A DNA stretch of 58,018 nucleotides from positions 1 through 58,018 of the forward strand of contig CAYNYJ010000009.1 of the NCBI GenBank assembly GCA_964401355.1, in the 5' to 3' direction. The translations under genes and the position numbers were made by a program. How positions within the stretch are numbered: the first letter of the stretch is position 1; each line of letters starts with the position of its first letter. Origin of the DNA: SZUA-152 sp964401355 (lineage in GTDB: Bacteria; Pseudomonadota; Gammaproteobacteria; SZUA-152). Of the stretch, positions 44,711 through 53,296 are shown piece by piece. The notes beneath the pieces are model-generated. The model was given only the letters and a program-made list of their open reading frames with translations, had not been told where the DNA came from and did no database searches.

Positions 44711-45967
44711 ATGGCCCGCCCACACCGCACTGGACGAATAACCGTGACCACCGCAACGCCAACCACACTCCCTCCGTTACGTCTCAAAAAAAATGAAGAG
44801 CGTCGTCTCAAGGCAGGACATTTGTGGGTGTACAGCAATGAAATCGATATTACCCAAACCCCCTTAAAAGATTTTGAACCCGGCAGTCTCGTCAATATCG
44901 AAGATGCCCGTGGCCATAGTTTGGGTACCGGTTACGTCAACCCCCATTCACTGATTAGCGCACGCTTGATCAGCCGCGACCCACGTTATGTGCTCGACCA
45001 GTCCCTGATCACCCATCGCCTCAATATCGCTCTGTCCCTGCGCGAACAATGTTTCAGTCAGCCCTATTATCGGCTGGTACACGGCGAGGCCGACGGCCTG
45101 CCCGGCCTGGTGGTCGATCGCTTCGGCGACGTGCTGGTGGCGCAGATCACCACCGCGGGCATGGAACATCAAAAACAGGCTATCGTCGCGGCGCTGGAAA
45201 AAGTCATCAAACCCACGACCAATTCTTTGTGCATTGTACTGCGCAATGACAGCCCTTCCCGCCAACCCGAGGAACTGGAACGCTACGTGGAAACCGCCCT
45301 CGGCACTCTGCCCGACATCGTGCAAGTTGAAGAGAACGGCACCCGTTTCGAGATCGATGTACTCGGTGGCCAAAAGACCGGTTGGTATTACGACCACCGC
45401 ATGAACCGTGCGCGCATGCAGCACTACGTCAGCGGCAAACGGGTGCTGGATGTGTTTAGCTACATCGGCGGCTGGGGCATCCAGGCTCTCACCGCGGGCG
45501 CTAGCGAAGTGATGTGTATTGATGCCTCCAAAAGCGCCATCGACCGCATTCACCACAATGCCGCGTTGAATAATAGCGAAGACAAACTGGCCAGCGTCGA
45601 GGGTGATGCCTTCGAAGCGCTGAAATCCCTGCGCCAGGAACGCGAACGGTTTGATCTGGTGATCATCGATCCGCCCGCCTTCATCAAACGCAAAAAAGAT
45701 TTCAAGGAAGGCCTCATCGCCTATCGGCGCATCAACCAAATGGCAATGCAGGTACTCAACAAAGGCGGCTATCTGATCAGCGCCTCCTGCTCCTTTCATC
45801 TCAAACGTGAGCAATTACACGACACCATTCTCAAAGCCAGCCGCCATGTGGATCGCAATGCACAAATCATCGAACAAGGACACCAGGGACCCGACCATCC
45901 GGTGCACCCCGCCATACCCGAGACCGATTACCTGAAATCATTTACCACACGTATTTTAATGAATTAA
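44711..45967 (+). CDS. rlmI: RlmI-like rRNA (cytosine-C5) methyltransferase
   Basis: 418 residues from the ATG of MARPHRTG; frames open from 44684 (TTG) and a GTG at 44744 starts nearer the PUA domain. N-terminal PUA domain (LKKNEERRLKAGHLWVYSNEID), then a Rossmann methyltransferase: GQKTGWYYDHRMNR, VLDVFSYIGGWGIQALTAGA (SAM-binding), VIIDPPAFIKRKKDF (catalytic NPP-like motif) and ISASCSFHLKRE with the catalytic cysteine. E. coli RlmI methylates C1962 of 23S rRNA. The start codon is the least certain part. Confidence 0.9.
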   Translation: MARPHRTGRITVTTATPTTLPPLRLKKNEERRLKAGHLWVYSNEIDITQTPLKDFEPGSLVNIEDARGHSLGTGYVNPHSLISARLISRDPRYVLDQSLITHRLNIALSLREQCFSQPYYRLVHGEADGLPGLVVDRFGDVLVAQITTAGMEHQKQAIVAALEKVIKPTTNSLCIVLRNDSPSRQPEELERYVETALGTLPDIVQVEENGTRFEIDVLGGQKTGWYYDHRMNRARMQHYVSGKRVLDVFSYIGGWGIQALTAGASEVMCIDASKSAIDRIHHNAALNNSEDKLASVEGDAFEALKSLRQERERFDLVIIDPPAFIKRKKDFKEGLIAYRRINQMAMQVLNKGGYLISASCSFHLKREQLHDTILKASRHVDRNAQIIEQGHQGPDHPVHPAIPETDYLKSFTTRILMN

Positions 45968-46022
45968 GGGGACGTGATAGGCTCTGAGATCAAAGGATAA
46001 ATATAGTTCAGGGAGGGAGGCA

Positions 46023-46649
46023 ATGTCATTCCGGTTTTTCACGTTCAGCTTTTTGTTACTGGCCTTCTTTCCACTCCTTGTCGCAGCGGATATCGATGAT
46101 GTCAGCCTGGTTCAAAAACTCAAAAAAGGCGGTTATGTCATTTTGGTTCGCCATGCTATGACCGACCGCACCGCCAAAGATGCGGACAACGTGCAAATGG
46201 GCGATTGCGGCACACAGCGAAATCTTAACGCTGCCGGGCGCAAACAAGCCGCCGATATTGGAAAGGCCGTCAAGGCCATGGCAATCCCGATCGGCAAAGT
46301 TTACAGCAGCGAATACTGCCGTTGTATCGAGACTGCGGAACTGGCCTTTGGCACGCCCGAAACGCGCCTCAGCTTGAGCAGCTTCATGCATGAATCTACA
46401 CAAGAACAGGATCGGCGCGTGAACGTTATCCAGCAATTGTTAGCCACCGCCCCGGCCGCCAACACCAATAATGTCCTGGTCACCCATTCTTACATGCAAC
46501 AACGCGCCTCCAATGTGCCGTTACAGGAAGGCGCTGCGGCCGTATTCATGCCCACGGAAAAGAATAAATTTCAGCTTATTGCCAAACTGCCCGCAGCACG
46601 CTGGCAGAAAATGCTCGATAAAATGACGTCAGATGACGAGATGTGGTGA
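46023..46649 (+). CDS. Exported histidine phosphatase family protein
   Basis: 208 residues. Signal peptide (about 1-21, LVAADI). Histidine phosphatase fold with the phospho-accepting histidine in ILVRHAMTDR (RHA in place of RHG), EYCRCIETAELAF (second Arg region) and LVTHSYMQQ where GHG/GHS is usual. A strong GGGAGGGAGG ribosome site lies just upstream of the ATG. Single gene; substrate unknown. Periplasmic location is inferred from the signal. Confidence 0.85.
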   Translation: MSFRFFTFSFLLLAFFPLLVAADIDDVSLVQKLKKGGYVILVRHAMTDRTAKDADNVQMGDCGTQRNLNAAGRKQAADIGKAVKAMAIPIGKVYSSEYCRCIETAELAFGTPETRLSLSSFMHESTQEQDRRVNVIQQLLATAPAANTNNVLVTHSYMQQRASNVPLQEGAAAVFMPTEKNKFQLIAKLPAARWQKMLDKMTSDDEMW

Positions 46650-46682
46650 CAAACCCGTAAAATAAATAACGGCAAATAGCGC

Positions 46683-47741
46683 CTACACATCACGCGCTAC
46701 GCGAAAGCCAATATACATATTACGAAATTCTGCCCATCGACCCCAGCGATTGGCAGAACGCATATGTCGCGGAAAACAATAAAACGAGCCACCCCTCACC
46801 ACTCGCGTTTCACACGGCTTATCTCGCACCCAGGCGCTGCCATCATTCGGCGCGCCCTCGTAATTCGCATGCCAGCAATCCTCCACCCATTCCCAGACAT
46901 TGCCCGCCGTATCAAACAAGCCGAAGGGATTACTGGCAAACTGTCCGGTCGGGGCCAGTCCATGATAACCGTCGCCATATTGAGCAAACACCAACGGGGT
47001 GTCGCCATCGGCCAGGACAAGATTATATTCTTGCTGGGTGCGCTCCCAGGTCAACGGATTTGCCACGGATTCATCTTTGTCGCCTCGTACATTCACTAAT
47101 CTCTCCAGCGGCGACCCTTCGCCCCACCAGTACGAACCAGTGCTCCCCGCTCGATTGGCATATTCCAGTTCAGCCTCCGTCGGCAAGCGGTAATGCTGCC
47201 TGGACTGCGCTGACAGCCACCGCAAATAGGCCTGCGCATCATTCCATGAAATATGCACCACGGGATTATCGCCACGCGATGGCTTGCCTTCGTGATCCAG
47301 GCGCCAGTTAATGTCCTTGTGCAGATGCCACTTACCGCCTTCCGCACTGGCGTCGCGCAAAAAACTGCCGGTGTTTTTCTCGCCCTCGGTCTGGTAACTG
47401 CTCGCCTCGACAAAGGCCCGAAACTGGGCAACGGTCACTTCGGTGCGCCCCAGCAAAAATGGCTGGGCTATTTTCACCCGATGCTGGGGGCCTTCATCGG
47501 CATAGCGCCCCGACTCATCGCTGGGCGAGCCCATCATGAATTCACCCGCCGGAATCAACACAAGTTCAGGGGCCGAACCACCGCCTGGCAACCCATCCCG
47601 ATGAACCTGACCGGCCTCCAGACTTTGCTGGCCATTCTCCTTGCCATCGGACGGCAGCCCCGATAGCCCCGCACAACCGACCAATGATGCAAACCAGAAA
47701 ATTGCGCTGTACGAAATGACTTGTCGTATAAATATTAACAT
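46683..47741 (-). CDS. Formylglycine-generating-enzyme-like lipoprotein
   Basis: 352 residues. Lipobox VGC at about Cys23 (LVGCAGLSG) then a low-complexity linker. The FGE/SUMF1 fold follows: LVLIPAGEFMMGSPSDESGRYADEGPQHRVKI, EVTVAQFRAF, VVHISWNDAQAYLRWLS, RLPTEAELEYANRAG, NVWEWVEDCWHANYEG and VVRGGSFYCFPRHMRSANR. It is of the FGE-domain type seen in EgtB and PvdO-like proteins. The copper-binding cysteine pair of true FGEs is not evident, so a role in sulfatase activation is unlikely. Convergent with the phosphatase gene. Confidence 0.88.
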   Translation of the reverse strand: MLIFIRQVISYSAIFWFASLVGCAGLSGLPSDGKENGQQSLEAGQVHRDGLPGGGSAPELVLIPAGEFMMGSPSDESGRYADEGPQHRVKIAQPFLLGRTEVTVAQFRAFVEASSYQTEGEKNTGSFLRDASAEGGKWHLHKDINWRLDHEGKPSRGDNPVVHISWNDAQAYLRWLSAQSRQHYRLPTEAELEYANRAGSTGSYWWGEGSPLERLVNVRGDKDESVANPLTWERTQQEYNLVLADGDTPLVFAQYGDGYHGLAPTGQFASNPFGLFDTAGNVWEWVEDCWHANYEGAPNDGSAWVRDKPCETRVVRGGSFYCFPRHMRSANRWGRWAEFRNMYIGFRVARDV

Positions 47742-47873
47742 TCGCTAAGAAAGTTCCCCGCCCGATCAACACCCGCCGAGGTTATCACTTTTGGCCGCTG
47801 TATTGGCATCGGGATTCATGGGAAAATACCGCCGTACTCCGTATTCCCCAGCCACCTAATACAGGTTCACCCT

Positions 47874-48275
47874 ATGGACAACATCATGGCCGTTACCCTC
47901 AACGGCATCGCACAATTGGAATATGATCGCAACAAAGATTTGCCGCCCCAGCAGGTACTGTATCTGGATAATATGGATGAAAAAATGGACGAAGGGATTT
48001 TCGTCGGCGAAACCACCATACCCAATCCCGACCTCAACCAACGCGCACAGTTTGTTGCCGGCAATCTGGCCCATGCCATTATCAGCGATAACGAGGCCAT
48101 GTGTTCGGCCCTGACCGCATACCTCGCCCTGCGCCTACCGGAGTTGCATCAGGTAAAAATTGTCAATCACAGTGCCGGTGACGGCTCAGATGGTGAGCAG
48201 GCTAGCGACATTTCTATCGAATTGGTCTTTGACGAGATGTATCAAAAACAGGTGGAAGTGAAATTCCTGCACTAG
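47874..48275 (+). CDS. Conserved-looking protein of unknown function
   Basis: 133 residues, acidic, no signal or membrane segment. It begins MDNIMAVTLNGIAQLEYDRNKDLPPQQ; an alternative start is the second Met (47886). DNMDEKMDEGIFVGETTIPNPDLNQRAQFVAGNLAHAI is a distinct block, followed by QVKIVNHSAGDGSDGEQASDISIELVFDE. I do not recognise the family. Base composition matches neighbours, so it is probably a native gene. It converges with the VOC gene. Confidence 0.72.
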   Translation: MDNIMAVTLNGIAQLEYDRNKDLPPQQVLYLDNMDEKMDEGIFVGETTIPNPDLNQRAQFVAGNLAHAIISDNEAMCSALTAYLALRLPELHQVKIVNHSAGDGSDGEQASDISIELVFDEMYQKQVEVKFLH

Positions 48276-48294
48276 TGCCGCGGCGCACGGTACT

Positions 48295-48669
48295 TCACAC
48301 GGGCAGCTTGCCGACATGACTGGAATTAAAAGTGATCACCGTGCCCGCTGGCTCCGTTAGCGTAAACGAAGCATGAATATTGCCGTGCACAATGTCGGAG
48401 GGCGACAGTCCTCGTGATGAGAAATCCCGATGGCTGGCCTCGATATCTTCCACCATCAAATCAAAACCTGCCGCGCCGGGAGTCACCGCTTCCCTTTTCA
48501 ACAACACCAGGTGCGTGCCACCGCGTAACTCCAGCACCACCACCTCATCACCGCTAAACACCGGTCGCATGCCGATCTTCTGCATAAACTGCTGCGAGGC
48601 TTCAAGGCGGTCGGTTTCCAGTTCGATATGGCCCACCCACACCGGTGGCCTGACATCATCCGTTTTCAT
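48295..48669 (-). CDS. VOC-superfamily (glyoxalase-like) protein
   Basis: 124 residues, one glyoxalase/bleomycin-resistance/dioxygenase module: WVGHIELETDRLEASQQFMQKIGMRPVF, VVVLELRGGTHLVL and FTLTEPAGTVITFNSS. Single betaalphabetabetabeta pair set; binds a metal in most members. Substrate unknown. Small, single, with standard ATG start; the final residues (HVGKLPV) overlap nothing. Confidence 0.85.
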   Translation of the reverse strand: MKTDDVRPPVWVGHIELETDRLEASQQFMQKIGMRPVFSGDEVVVLELRGGTHLVLLKREAVTPGAAGFDLMVEDIEASHRDFSSRGLSPSDIVHGNIHASFTLTEPAGTVITFNSSHVGKLPV

Positions 48670-48769
48670 GCATCACCTTTAATTGCCCCCACCCTACAAA
48701 AAACAATTGGTTATTGAGTGCAGCATTTAACCTCAAGCTGAGATTTGTTAATAGGCAAGTTTATTTAAC

Positions 48770-49663
48770 CTAAGCCCGATGTTTTTTTACAAAATCCCCC
48801 AACAAATGAAATGCTTCGGCCTGCGAACTGCCACGACGCCACACCAAACCAATTTCCCGATAGCTGCGATCACTCAAGGGCCAGGTTTTAATGCGCGTGC
48901 TTTTTAGCAGCGGCGAGCCTTCCGCCATTTCCGGCAAAAAAGTAATGCCCAGATCGGCGTCCACCATTTCCACCAGGGTCAACGGGCTGCTCGCGGTAAA
49001 CCGGCTTAATTGTTCGGGCTTGCGTAATTTGCAGGCGCTGATGGCATGGTCACGCAGGCAGTGCCCATCTTCCAACAACAACACGCTCTCCGCCGCCAGC
49101 TTGCTCGGCACATAATTTTCAGGATCAACTAACTTGCTGCCCTTGCGTACCGCGAGCCGGAACGGGTCTTTGAACAGGGATAACTGCTCGGTCTGCGCCA
49201 GGTCATACGGCAATGCGATCAGCAGCACGTCCAGCTCACCGGCCATCAATTTTTGATAAAGTCGCTGAGTCAGGTCTTCGTGCAAATACAATTGTAATTG
49301 CGGATATTGCTTGCGCAGCGGCGGCAGCAGGCGTGGCAACAAAAACGGCGCGATGGTGGGAATCACCCCCAATCGTAACTTGCCGGACAGCGGCTCCTGG
49401 CCTTCGCCGGCCATTTCCACCAGCGCCTCCACCTCCCGCAGGCAGTGCCGCGCCTTGTTGGCGATTTCCACCCCATGGGCAGTAATGGTGACATTCTTGT
49501 TGGTACGATCCACCAGCCCCGCATTCAACAGCGATTCCAGATCCCGAATCGCGACACTGAAGGCCGACTGCGAAACAAAACAGGCGGCCGCAGCACGGCC
49601 AAAATGCTGGTACTGACTGAGCGCCACAAAGTAACGTAGTTGTTTGAGAGTCGGCAGATTCAT
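48770..49663 (-). CDS. oxyR: Hydrogen-peroxide sensor OxyR
   Basis: 297 residues from MNLPTLKQLRYF, the normal LysR start; the open frame to 49846 is not coding upstream. N-terminal HTH (FGRAAAACFVSQSAFSVAIRDLE). The effector domain carries the redox pair C202 and C211 in EDGHCLRDHAISAC, the same nine-residue spacing as E. coli C199/C208, so this is a real OxyR and not a generic LysR. It lies divergent to a peroxiredoxin-glutaredoxin gene, its expected target, with a 136-bp shared control region. Confidence 0.94.
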   Translation of the reverse strand: MNLPTLKQLRYFVALSQYQHFGRAAAACFVSQSAFSVAIRDLESLLNAGLVDRTNKNVTITAHGVEIANKARHCLREVEALVEMAGEGQEPLSGKLRLGVIPTIAPFLLPRLLPPLRKQYPQLQLYLHEDLTQRLYQKLMAGELDVLLIALPYDLAQTEQLSLFKDPFRLAVRKGSKLVDPENYVPSKLAAESVLLLEDGHCLRDHAISACKLRKPEQLSRFTASSPLTLVEMVDADLGITFLPEMAEGSPLLKSTRIKTWPLSDRSYREIGLVWRRGSSQAEAFHLLGDFVKKHRA

Positions 49664-49799
49664 CAGCCCAATTATAGTTCGTAAAAAACGATTAATACAA
49701 TCTGAATAATCTGTTTTACAGAAACATATAAGCCGCCTAAAATCACTTCCAAGCTTTATGGCGAATATCAAATCATCAGCAACACACAAGGAAATCATC
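49664..49799. promoter_or_regulatory. Shared oxyR / prx control region
   Basis: AT-rich region between divergent genes. It holds ATAGTT at about 49673 followed by loosely spaced AT-rich half-sites (CGATTAATAC, AATCTG, AATCTG, CAGAAA), in the spirit of the OxyR motif of ATAG/CTAT quarters. No perfect site is visible. OxyR control is expected from gene order more than from the motif. Confidence 0.4.
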
Positions 49800-50555
49800 A
49801 TGAGCACTTTCAAAAATAAAGAAGGCCAGCGCATACCTGAAGTCACCTTGCACGCCCGCCGCGATCACGACTGGGTGGATCTCACTAGCAAGGATATTTT
49901 TTCCGGAAAAACGGTCATTGTTTTCTCCCTGCCCGGTGCCTTCACGCCCACCTGCTCATCCTCCCATGTGCCGCGGTTCAACCAACTGGCGCCCGTTTTC
50001 AAACAACACGGTGTGGACGAGATCATTTGCATGTCAGTCAACGATGCCTTCGTGATGAACGAATGGGCTGCTGACCAAAATGCTGAAAACATCACCTTCC
50101 TGCCCGACGGCAATGGTGATTTCACCGATGGTATGGGCCTCTTGGTCGACAAGGCCGATCTCGGCTTCGGCAAGCGTTCCTGGCGTTATTCCATGCTGGT
50201 GAAAGACGGTGTGATCGTGAAGCAGTTCATCGAACCCGATGTTGCAGGTGATCCCTACGGCGTCTCCGATGCCGACACCATGCTCAACCACATCGCACCC
50301 GATGCCAAGCGTCCACTGGACGTGAGTGTCTTCACCCGCCCCGGTTGTGAATATTGCGCCCGCGCCAAGGACCTGCTGAAAACCCGCGGCATCGCCTTTG
50401 AGGAATTGGTGTTAAATCGCGATTACACCGATCGCAGCCTGCGCGCCGTAACCGGTATCGACAGCGTGCCACAGGTATTCATCAACGGCGATTACGTGGG
50501 TGGCGCGGAGTCACTGGAAGAATGGTTTGCCAATGAGAACAGCCCAGCCAGCTGA
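49800..50555 (+). CDS. Peroxiredoxin-glutaredoxin fusion (Prx5-Grx hybrid)
   Basis: 251 residues from MSTFKNKEG, with AAGGA upstream. N-terminal Prx5 domain (about 1-165): IVFSLPGAFTPTCSSSHVPRF holds the peroxidatic Cys, and CMSVNDAFVMNEW and GKRSWRYSMLV follow. C-terminal glutaredoxin (about 172-251): VFTRPGCEYCARAKDLL (CEYC active site), VLNRDYTDRSLRAVTG, SVPQVFINGDYVGG. The fused glutaredoxin reduces the peroxiredoxin using glutathione. Like the Haemophilus PGdx. Divergent from oxyR. Confidence 0.95.
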   Translation: MSTFKNKEGQRIPEVTLHARRDHDWVDLTSKDIFSGKTVIVFSLPGAFTPTCSSSHVPRFNQLAPVFKQHGVDEIICMSVNDAFVMNEWAADQNAENITFLPDGNGDFTDGMGLLVDKADLGFGKRSWRYSMLVKDGVIVKQFIEPDVAGDPYGVSDADTMLNHIAPDAKRPLDVSVFTRPGCEYCARAKDLLKTRGIAFEELVLNRDYTDRSLRAVTGIDSVPQVFINGDYVGGAESLEEWFANENSPAS

Positions 50556-50588
50556 TATAAAATCATCATAAACCTGACATTTTCAGAG

Positions 50589-50630
50589 CACGACAACCGC
50601 CGGGGAGCATGCTTCCCGGCGGTTGTCGTG
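50589..50630 (+). terminator. Long GC-rich hairpin after the peroxiredoxin gene
   Basis: CACGACAACCGCCGGG (50589-50604) and its exact complement (50615-50630) form a 16-bp stem that can extend by about four more pairs into the GCATGC loop. It starts 33 bp after the stop. No T-tract follows on the plus strand, so it may be a processing or mRNA-stability hairpin more than a classical terminator. Confidence 0.75.
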
Positions 50631-50769
50631 TCGTTACGCGATTAACCGCTGCAAACACTGACCTTCAGCCCCAAGCCCATCTGCTGAATTGCGAGCCCTT
50701 CTGAACGCTGAACCAGGTGTTTTCTATTGCTTCTCTGCTCTGTGCCATGAGTGTTTTTAATAGCAAGCC

Positions 50770-50994
50770 ATGGCAAAAACTTTTATTCACTGTCATCAAG
50801 TAATGCGCAGCGACGGCTCTATCGGTCAGTATGCGTTAGACTCAAATGAAAAATTTTCGCGACGAATAAAACAAGGCGTAACGATATCCAATGGTAAAGT
50901 AATAAACTTGGAAAAATTCATGCACCCATTTATTTATCGCCTATTACCGCCTAATGAACAACGACGGCGTAAATTCCCAATTAAAAATCAATGA
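50770..50994 (+). CDS. Small basic protein, hypothetical
   Basis: 74 residues, basic (many Lys/Arg), no signal or membrane segment: MAKTFIHCHQVMRSDGSIGQY, then INLEKFMHPFIYRLLPPNEQRRRKFP. More AT-rich than its neighbours, which suggests either a minor or an acquired gene. Ribosome site weak (AGCAAGCC). No recognised family. Could be non-coding. Confidence 0.4.
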   Translation: MAKTFIHCHQVMRSDGSIGQYALDSNEKFSRRIKQGVTISNGKVINLEKFMHPFIYRLLPPNEQRRRKFPIKNQ

Positions 50995-51024
50995 ATCAAG
51001 CAATACAACAACAAACGGTTCACC

Positions 51025-51216
51025 ATGAATGAGTTACAGGAAACATCCATCCAATGTCCCTACTGCGGCGAAACCATTGGCGTCTTGATCGATGCTTCCG
51101 TGCCGCAACAAAACTACATTGAGGATTGCCAGGTCTGTTGTCGACCCATCAACTTTGCAGTGTCACTAGACCATGATGGCGAAACCACGGTCACAGTGTC
51201 ACACGAAGACGAGTAA
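51025..51216 (+). CDS. CPXCG-motif cysteine-rich small protein
   Basis: 63 residues. IQCPYCGETIGVLID and EDCQVCCRPINFAV give a four-cysteine zinc-ribbon-like pair (CPYC...CQVC). It matches the short CPXCG motif-containing proteins of proteobacteria, function unknown; zinc binding is likely. The acidic C-terminus (SHEDE) is typical. 30 bp after the small basic ORF. Confidence 0.85.
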   Translation: MNELQETSIQCPYCGETIGVLIDASVPQQNYIEDCQVCCRPINFAVSLDHDGETTVTVSHEDE

Positions 51217-51257
51217 CGACTTCATTCTGCGACAGTGATAAAAGAGGACAAAGAAAT

Positions 51258-51538
51258 TTACAGGGTACTTTGGGGCAGGGCATTACCCACCCTATCTCTC
51301 TCGTTTAGTTTTTCTGCAAGCTGCGCGGAAAGTGCTGGCCAAGGCCCGCCATTATGACGACTCAATTCATCCAGCTTATCCCGGTAGGCGGCCGGTGCAA
51401 GGCAGCACTTGCAAATCGCCCAGGCATTACGAGTCTCCTCATGTTTGAACACCTCCCGTAATAGCCGGTTTCCCGATCAAAAAACTGGATCAATCCGATC
51501 TTTTCGGTGGTGCGGTAATAGATGCTGCCCGTGGTCAT
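51258..51538 (-). pseudogene. Possible frameshifted gene relic
   Basis: On the minus strand, an ATG at 51538 begins MTTGSIYYRTTEKIGLIQFFDRE. After about 51475 protein-like sequence continues in another frame as NRLLREVFKHEETRNAWAICKCC... to a stop at 51258. The two pieces join naturally if one base is added or lost. Neither part resembles a family I know. The right end abuts the MITE-like end at 51557, so insertion may have triggered its decay. Weak support; could be chance ORFs. Confidence 0.3.
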
Positions 51539-51556
51539 ATTCGCCAGAAAATAACT

Positions 51557-51580
51557 TAAGGAACCTCTGATCTATTCGCG
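51557..51580 (+). mobile_element. Solo end of the MITE-like element
   Basis: TAAGGAACCTCTGATCTATT followed by CGCG is nearly identical to the left end at 62-81 and, like it, abuts TA. No matching opposite end is found before lgt, so it is a truncated or rearranged copy. The following 60 bp, up to the lgt start, show no further similarity that I can see. The 51217-51640 gap otherwise holds only the possible gene relic. Confidence 0.7.
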
Positions 51581-51640
51581 ACTTTAAGTTCGTACGCGGT
51601 GATGCCGTGGAATTTCAGAACCTCGGGAACCCGTTAATCC

Positions 51641-52495
51641 ATGAGCGTGGTACTATCTGACCCCATGCTGACTTACCCCAATATCGACCCCGTCGCCCTC
51701 AGCCTGGGGCCTCTCAAAATCCACTGGTACGGCATTATGTACCTGGTCGCCTTCGGCGCCGCCTGGTGGCTGGGCAAGCGCCGCGCCAGGCAAACCCCCT
51801 CGGTTGATAAAGGCGGCTGGAACGCCGAACAAATCTCCGATGTTATTTTCTACGGTGCCATGGGCACAGTGCTGGGCGGGCGCATCGGCTACACCCTGTT
51901 TTACGGTTTTTCCAACTTTCTCGCCGACCCCATTTCCATTCTTCGTATCTGGGAAGGCGGCATGTCCTTCCACGGCGGGCTTCTCGGCGTGGCCATCGCC
52001 ATGTGGCTGTTTGCCCGCAAGTCGAAAAAAGGTTTTTTCGAAATCACAGATTTTATTGTGCCGTTGGTGCCCTTCGGCATTGCCGCAGTGCGTTTCGCCA
52101 ACTTTATCAACGGCGAACTGTGGGGCCGGGTGACCACCTCGCAGTGGGGCATGGTATTCCCCACTGGTGGCCCGTTGCCACGCCACCCCTCACAACTTTA
52201 CGAGATGTTTCTCGAAGGCATCCTGCTGTTTTTCATCGTCTGGCTTTACTCGGCCAAACCGCGCCCGCGCATGGCGGTGTCCGGCGTGTTTGCCTTGGGT
52301 TACGGCAGCTTCCGGTTTCTGGTGGAGTTCTTCCGTGAACCTGATGCGCATATGGGCTTTGTCGCTTTCGGCTGGCTGTCGCAGGGACAACTGTTGTCGG
52401 TACCGCTGATCGTATTGGGCATCGTGCTGTTGATACTGGCCTACCGGGGCAAATCCTCACCAACAACTCAACAGGCCGCATCGAAAAAAGGATAG
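51641..52495 (+). CDS. lgt: Prolipoprotein diacylglyceryl transferase
   Basis: 284 residues; the second ATG at 51665 (MLTYPNIDPVALSLGP) is the usual start for this family. It adds diacylglycerol from phosphatidylglycerol to the lipobox cysteine of prolipoproteins, at the inner membrane. Seven TM segments; MSFHGGLLGVAIAM and VRFANFINGELWGR are the catalytic landmarks (His and the Arg/Asn/Glu set), and HPSQLYEMFLEG follows. The window encodes several of its substrates (DUF4266, TPR, HzsA-like). It is 6 bp upstream of thyA. Confidence 0.96.
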   Translation: MSVVLSDPMLTYPNIDPVALSLGPLKIHWYGIMYLVAFGAAWWLGKRRARQTPSVDKGGWNAEQISDVIFYGAMGTVLGGRIGYTLFYGFSNFLADPISILRIWEGGMSFHGGLLGVAIAMWLFARKSKKGFFEITDFIVPLVPFGIAAVRFANFINGELWGRVTTSQWGMVFPTGGPLPRHPSQLYEMFLEGILLFFIVWLYSAKPRPRMAVSGVFALGYGSFRFLVEFFREPDAHMGFVAFGWLSQGQLLSVPLIVLGIVLLILAYRGKSSPTTQQAASKKG

Positions 52496-52501
52496 CCGTA
52501 C

Positions 52502-53296
52502 ATGAAGCAGTACCTGGAATTAATGCGTCACGTTTACGAAAACGGCAGCACCAAAACGGATCGCACCGGCACAGGCACCCAAAGCGTGTTTGGCTACCAG
52601 ATGCGTTTCAATTTGGCCGAGGGTTTCCCCATGGTCACCACCAAAAAGTTGCACCTGCGCTCCATTATTCATGAGCTGCTGTGGTTTCTGAAGGGCGACA
52701 CCAACATCCAGTATCTGAAAGACAACGGGGTCAAAATCTGGGACGAATGGGCCGACGAAAACGGCAACCTTGGGCCCGTGTACGGTTCACAATGGCGCTC
52801 CTGGCCCACTGCTGACGGACGCCATATTGACCAGATCAGTCAGGTCATCAAGCAAATCAAAAATACCCCCGATTCACGGCGTTTGATTGTTTCCGCCTGG
52901 AACGTCGGCGAGATCGACAACATGGCACTGCCCCCCTGCCACGCCTTTTTCCAGTTTTACGTGGCCGACGGCAAACTCTCCTGCCAACTCTATCAACGCA
53001 GTGCCGACATTTTTCTCGGCGTGCCGTTCAACATTGCCTCGTACGCCTTATTAACGATGATGATGGCGCAGGTGACCGGCTTGCAATCTGGTGACTTTAT
53101 TCACACCCTGGGCGATGCACATTTGTATTCCAATCATCTGCAACAAGCCGAGTTGCAGTTGTCGCGTGAGCCCCTGCCTTTACCCACGCTGAAAATGAAC
53201 CCGGGCATTGACGACTTGTTTGCCTTCAGCTTCGATGACTTTGAGATCGTGAATTACCAATCGCACGCACACATCAAGGCGCCCGTGGCAGTATGA
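52502..53296 (+). CDS. thyA: Thymidylate synthase
   Basis: 264 residues, identical in length to E. coli ThyA. It methylates dUMP with methylene-THF to give dTMP. Catalytic Cys in MALPPCHAFFQFYV; RTGTGTQSVFGYQMRFNL near the N-terminus; SCQLYQRSADIFLGVPFNIASYALL; GDAHLYSNH. The ATGA overlap with folA shows coupling. lgt-thyA-folA order is conserved in proteobacteria. Confidence 0.98.
   Translation: MKQYLELMRHVYENGSTKTDRTGTGTQSVFGYQMRFNLAEGFPMVTTKKLHLRSIIHELLWFLKGDTNIQYLKDNGVKIWDEWADENGNLGPVYGSQWRSWPTADGRHIDQISQVIKQIKNTPDSRRLIVSAWNVGEIDNMALPPCHAFFQFYVADGKLSCQLYQRSADIFLGVPFNIASYALLTMMMAQVTGLQSGDFIHTLGDAHLYSNHLQQAELQLSREPLPLPTLKMNPGIDDLFAFSFDDFEIVNYQSHAHIKAPVAV

Noticed and set aside
44948..45814. 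288-codon ORF antisense to the RlmI-like gene
   Set aside because: Codon-phase shadow of a strongly conserved methyltransferase on the other strand. The protein has no family features.
46683..47741. Sulfatase-activating enzyme (true FGE)
   Set aside because: The fold matches but the copper-binding cysteine pair is not evident. The sulfatase-fold proteins in this window are phosphoglycerol/LPS-type and lack the CxPxR site.
49700..49730. LexA box near the oxyR region (CTGTTTTACAG)
   Set aside because: The spacing between CTG and CAG is too short for CTGT-N8-ACAG.
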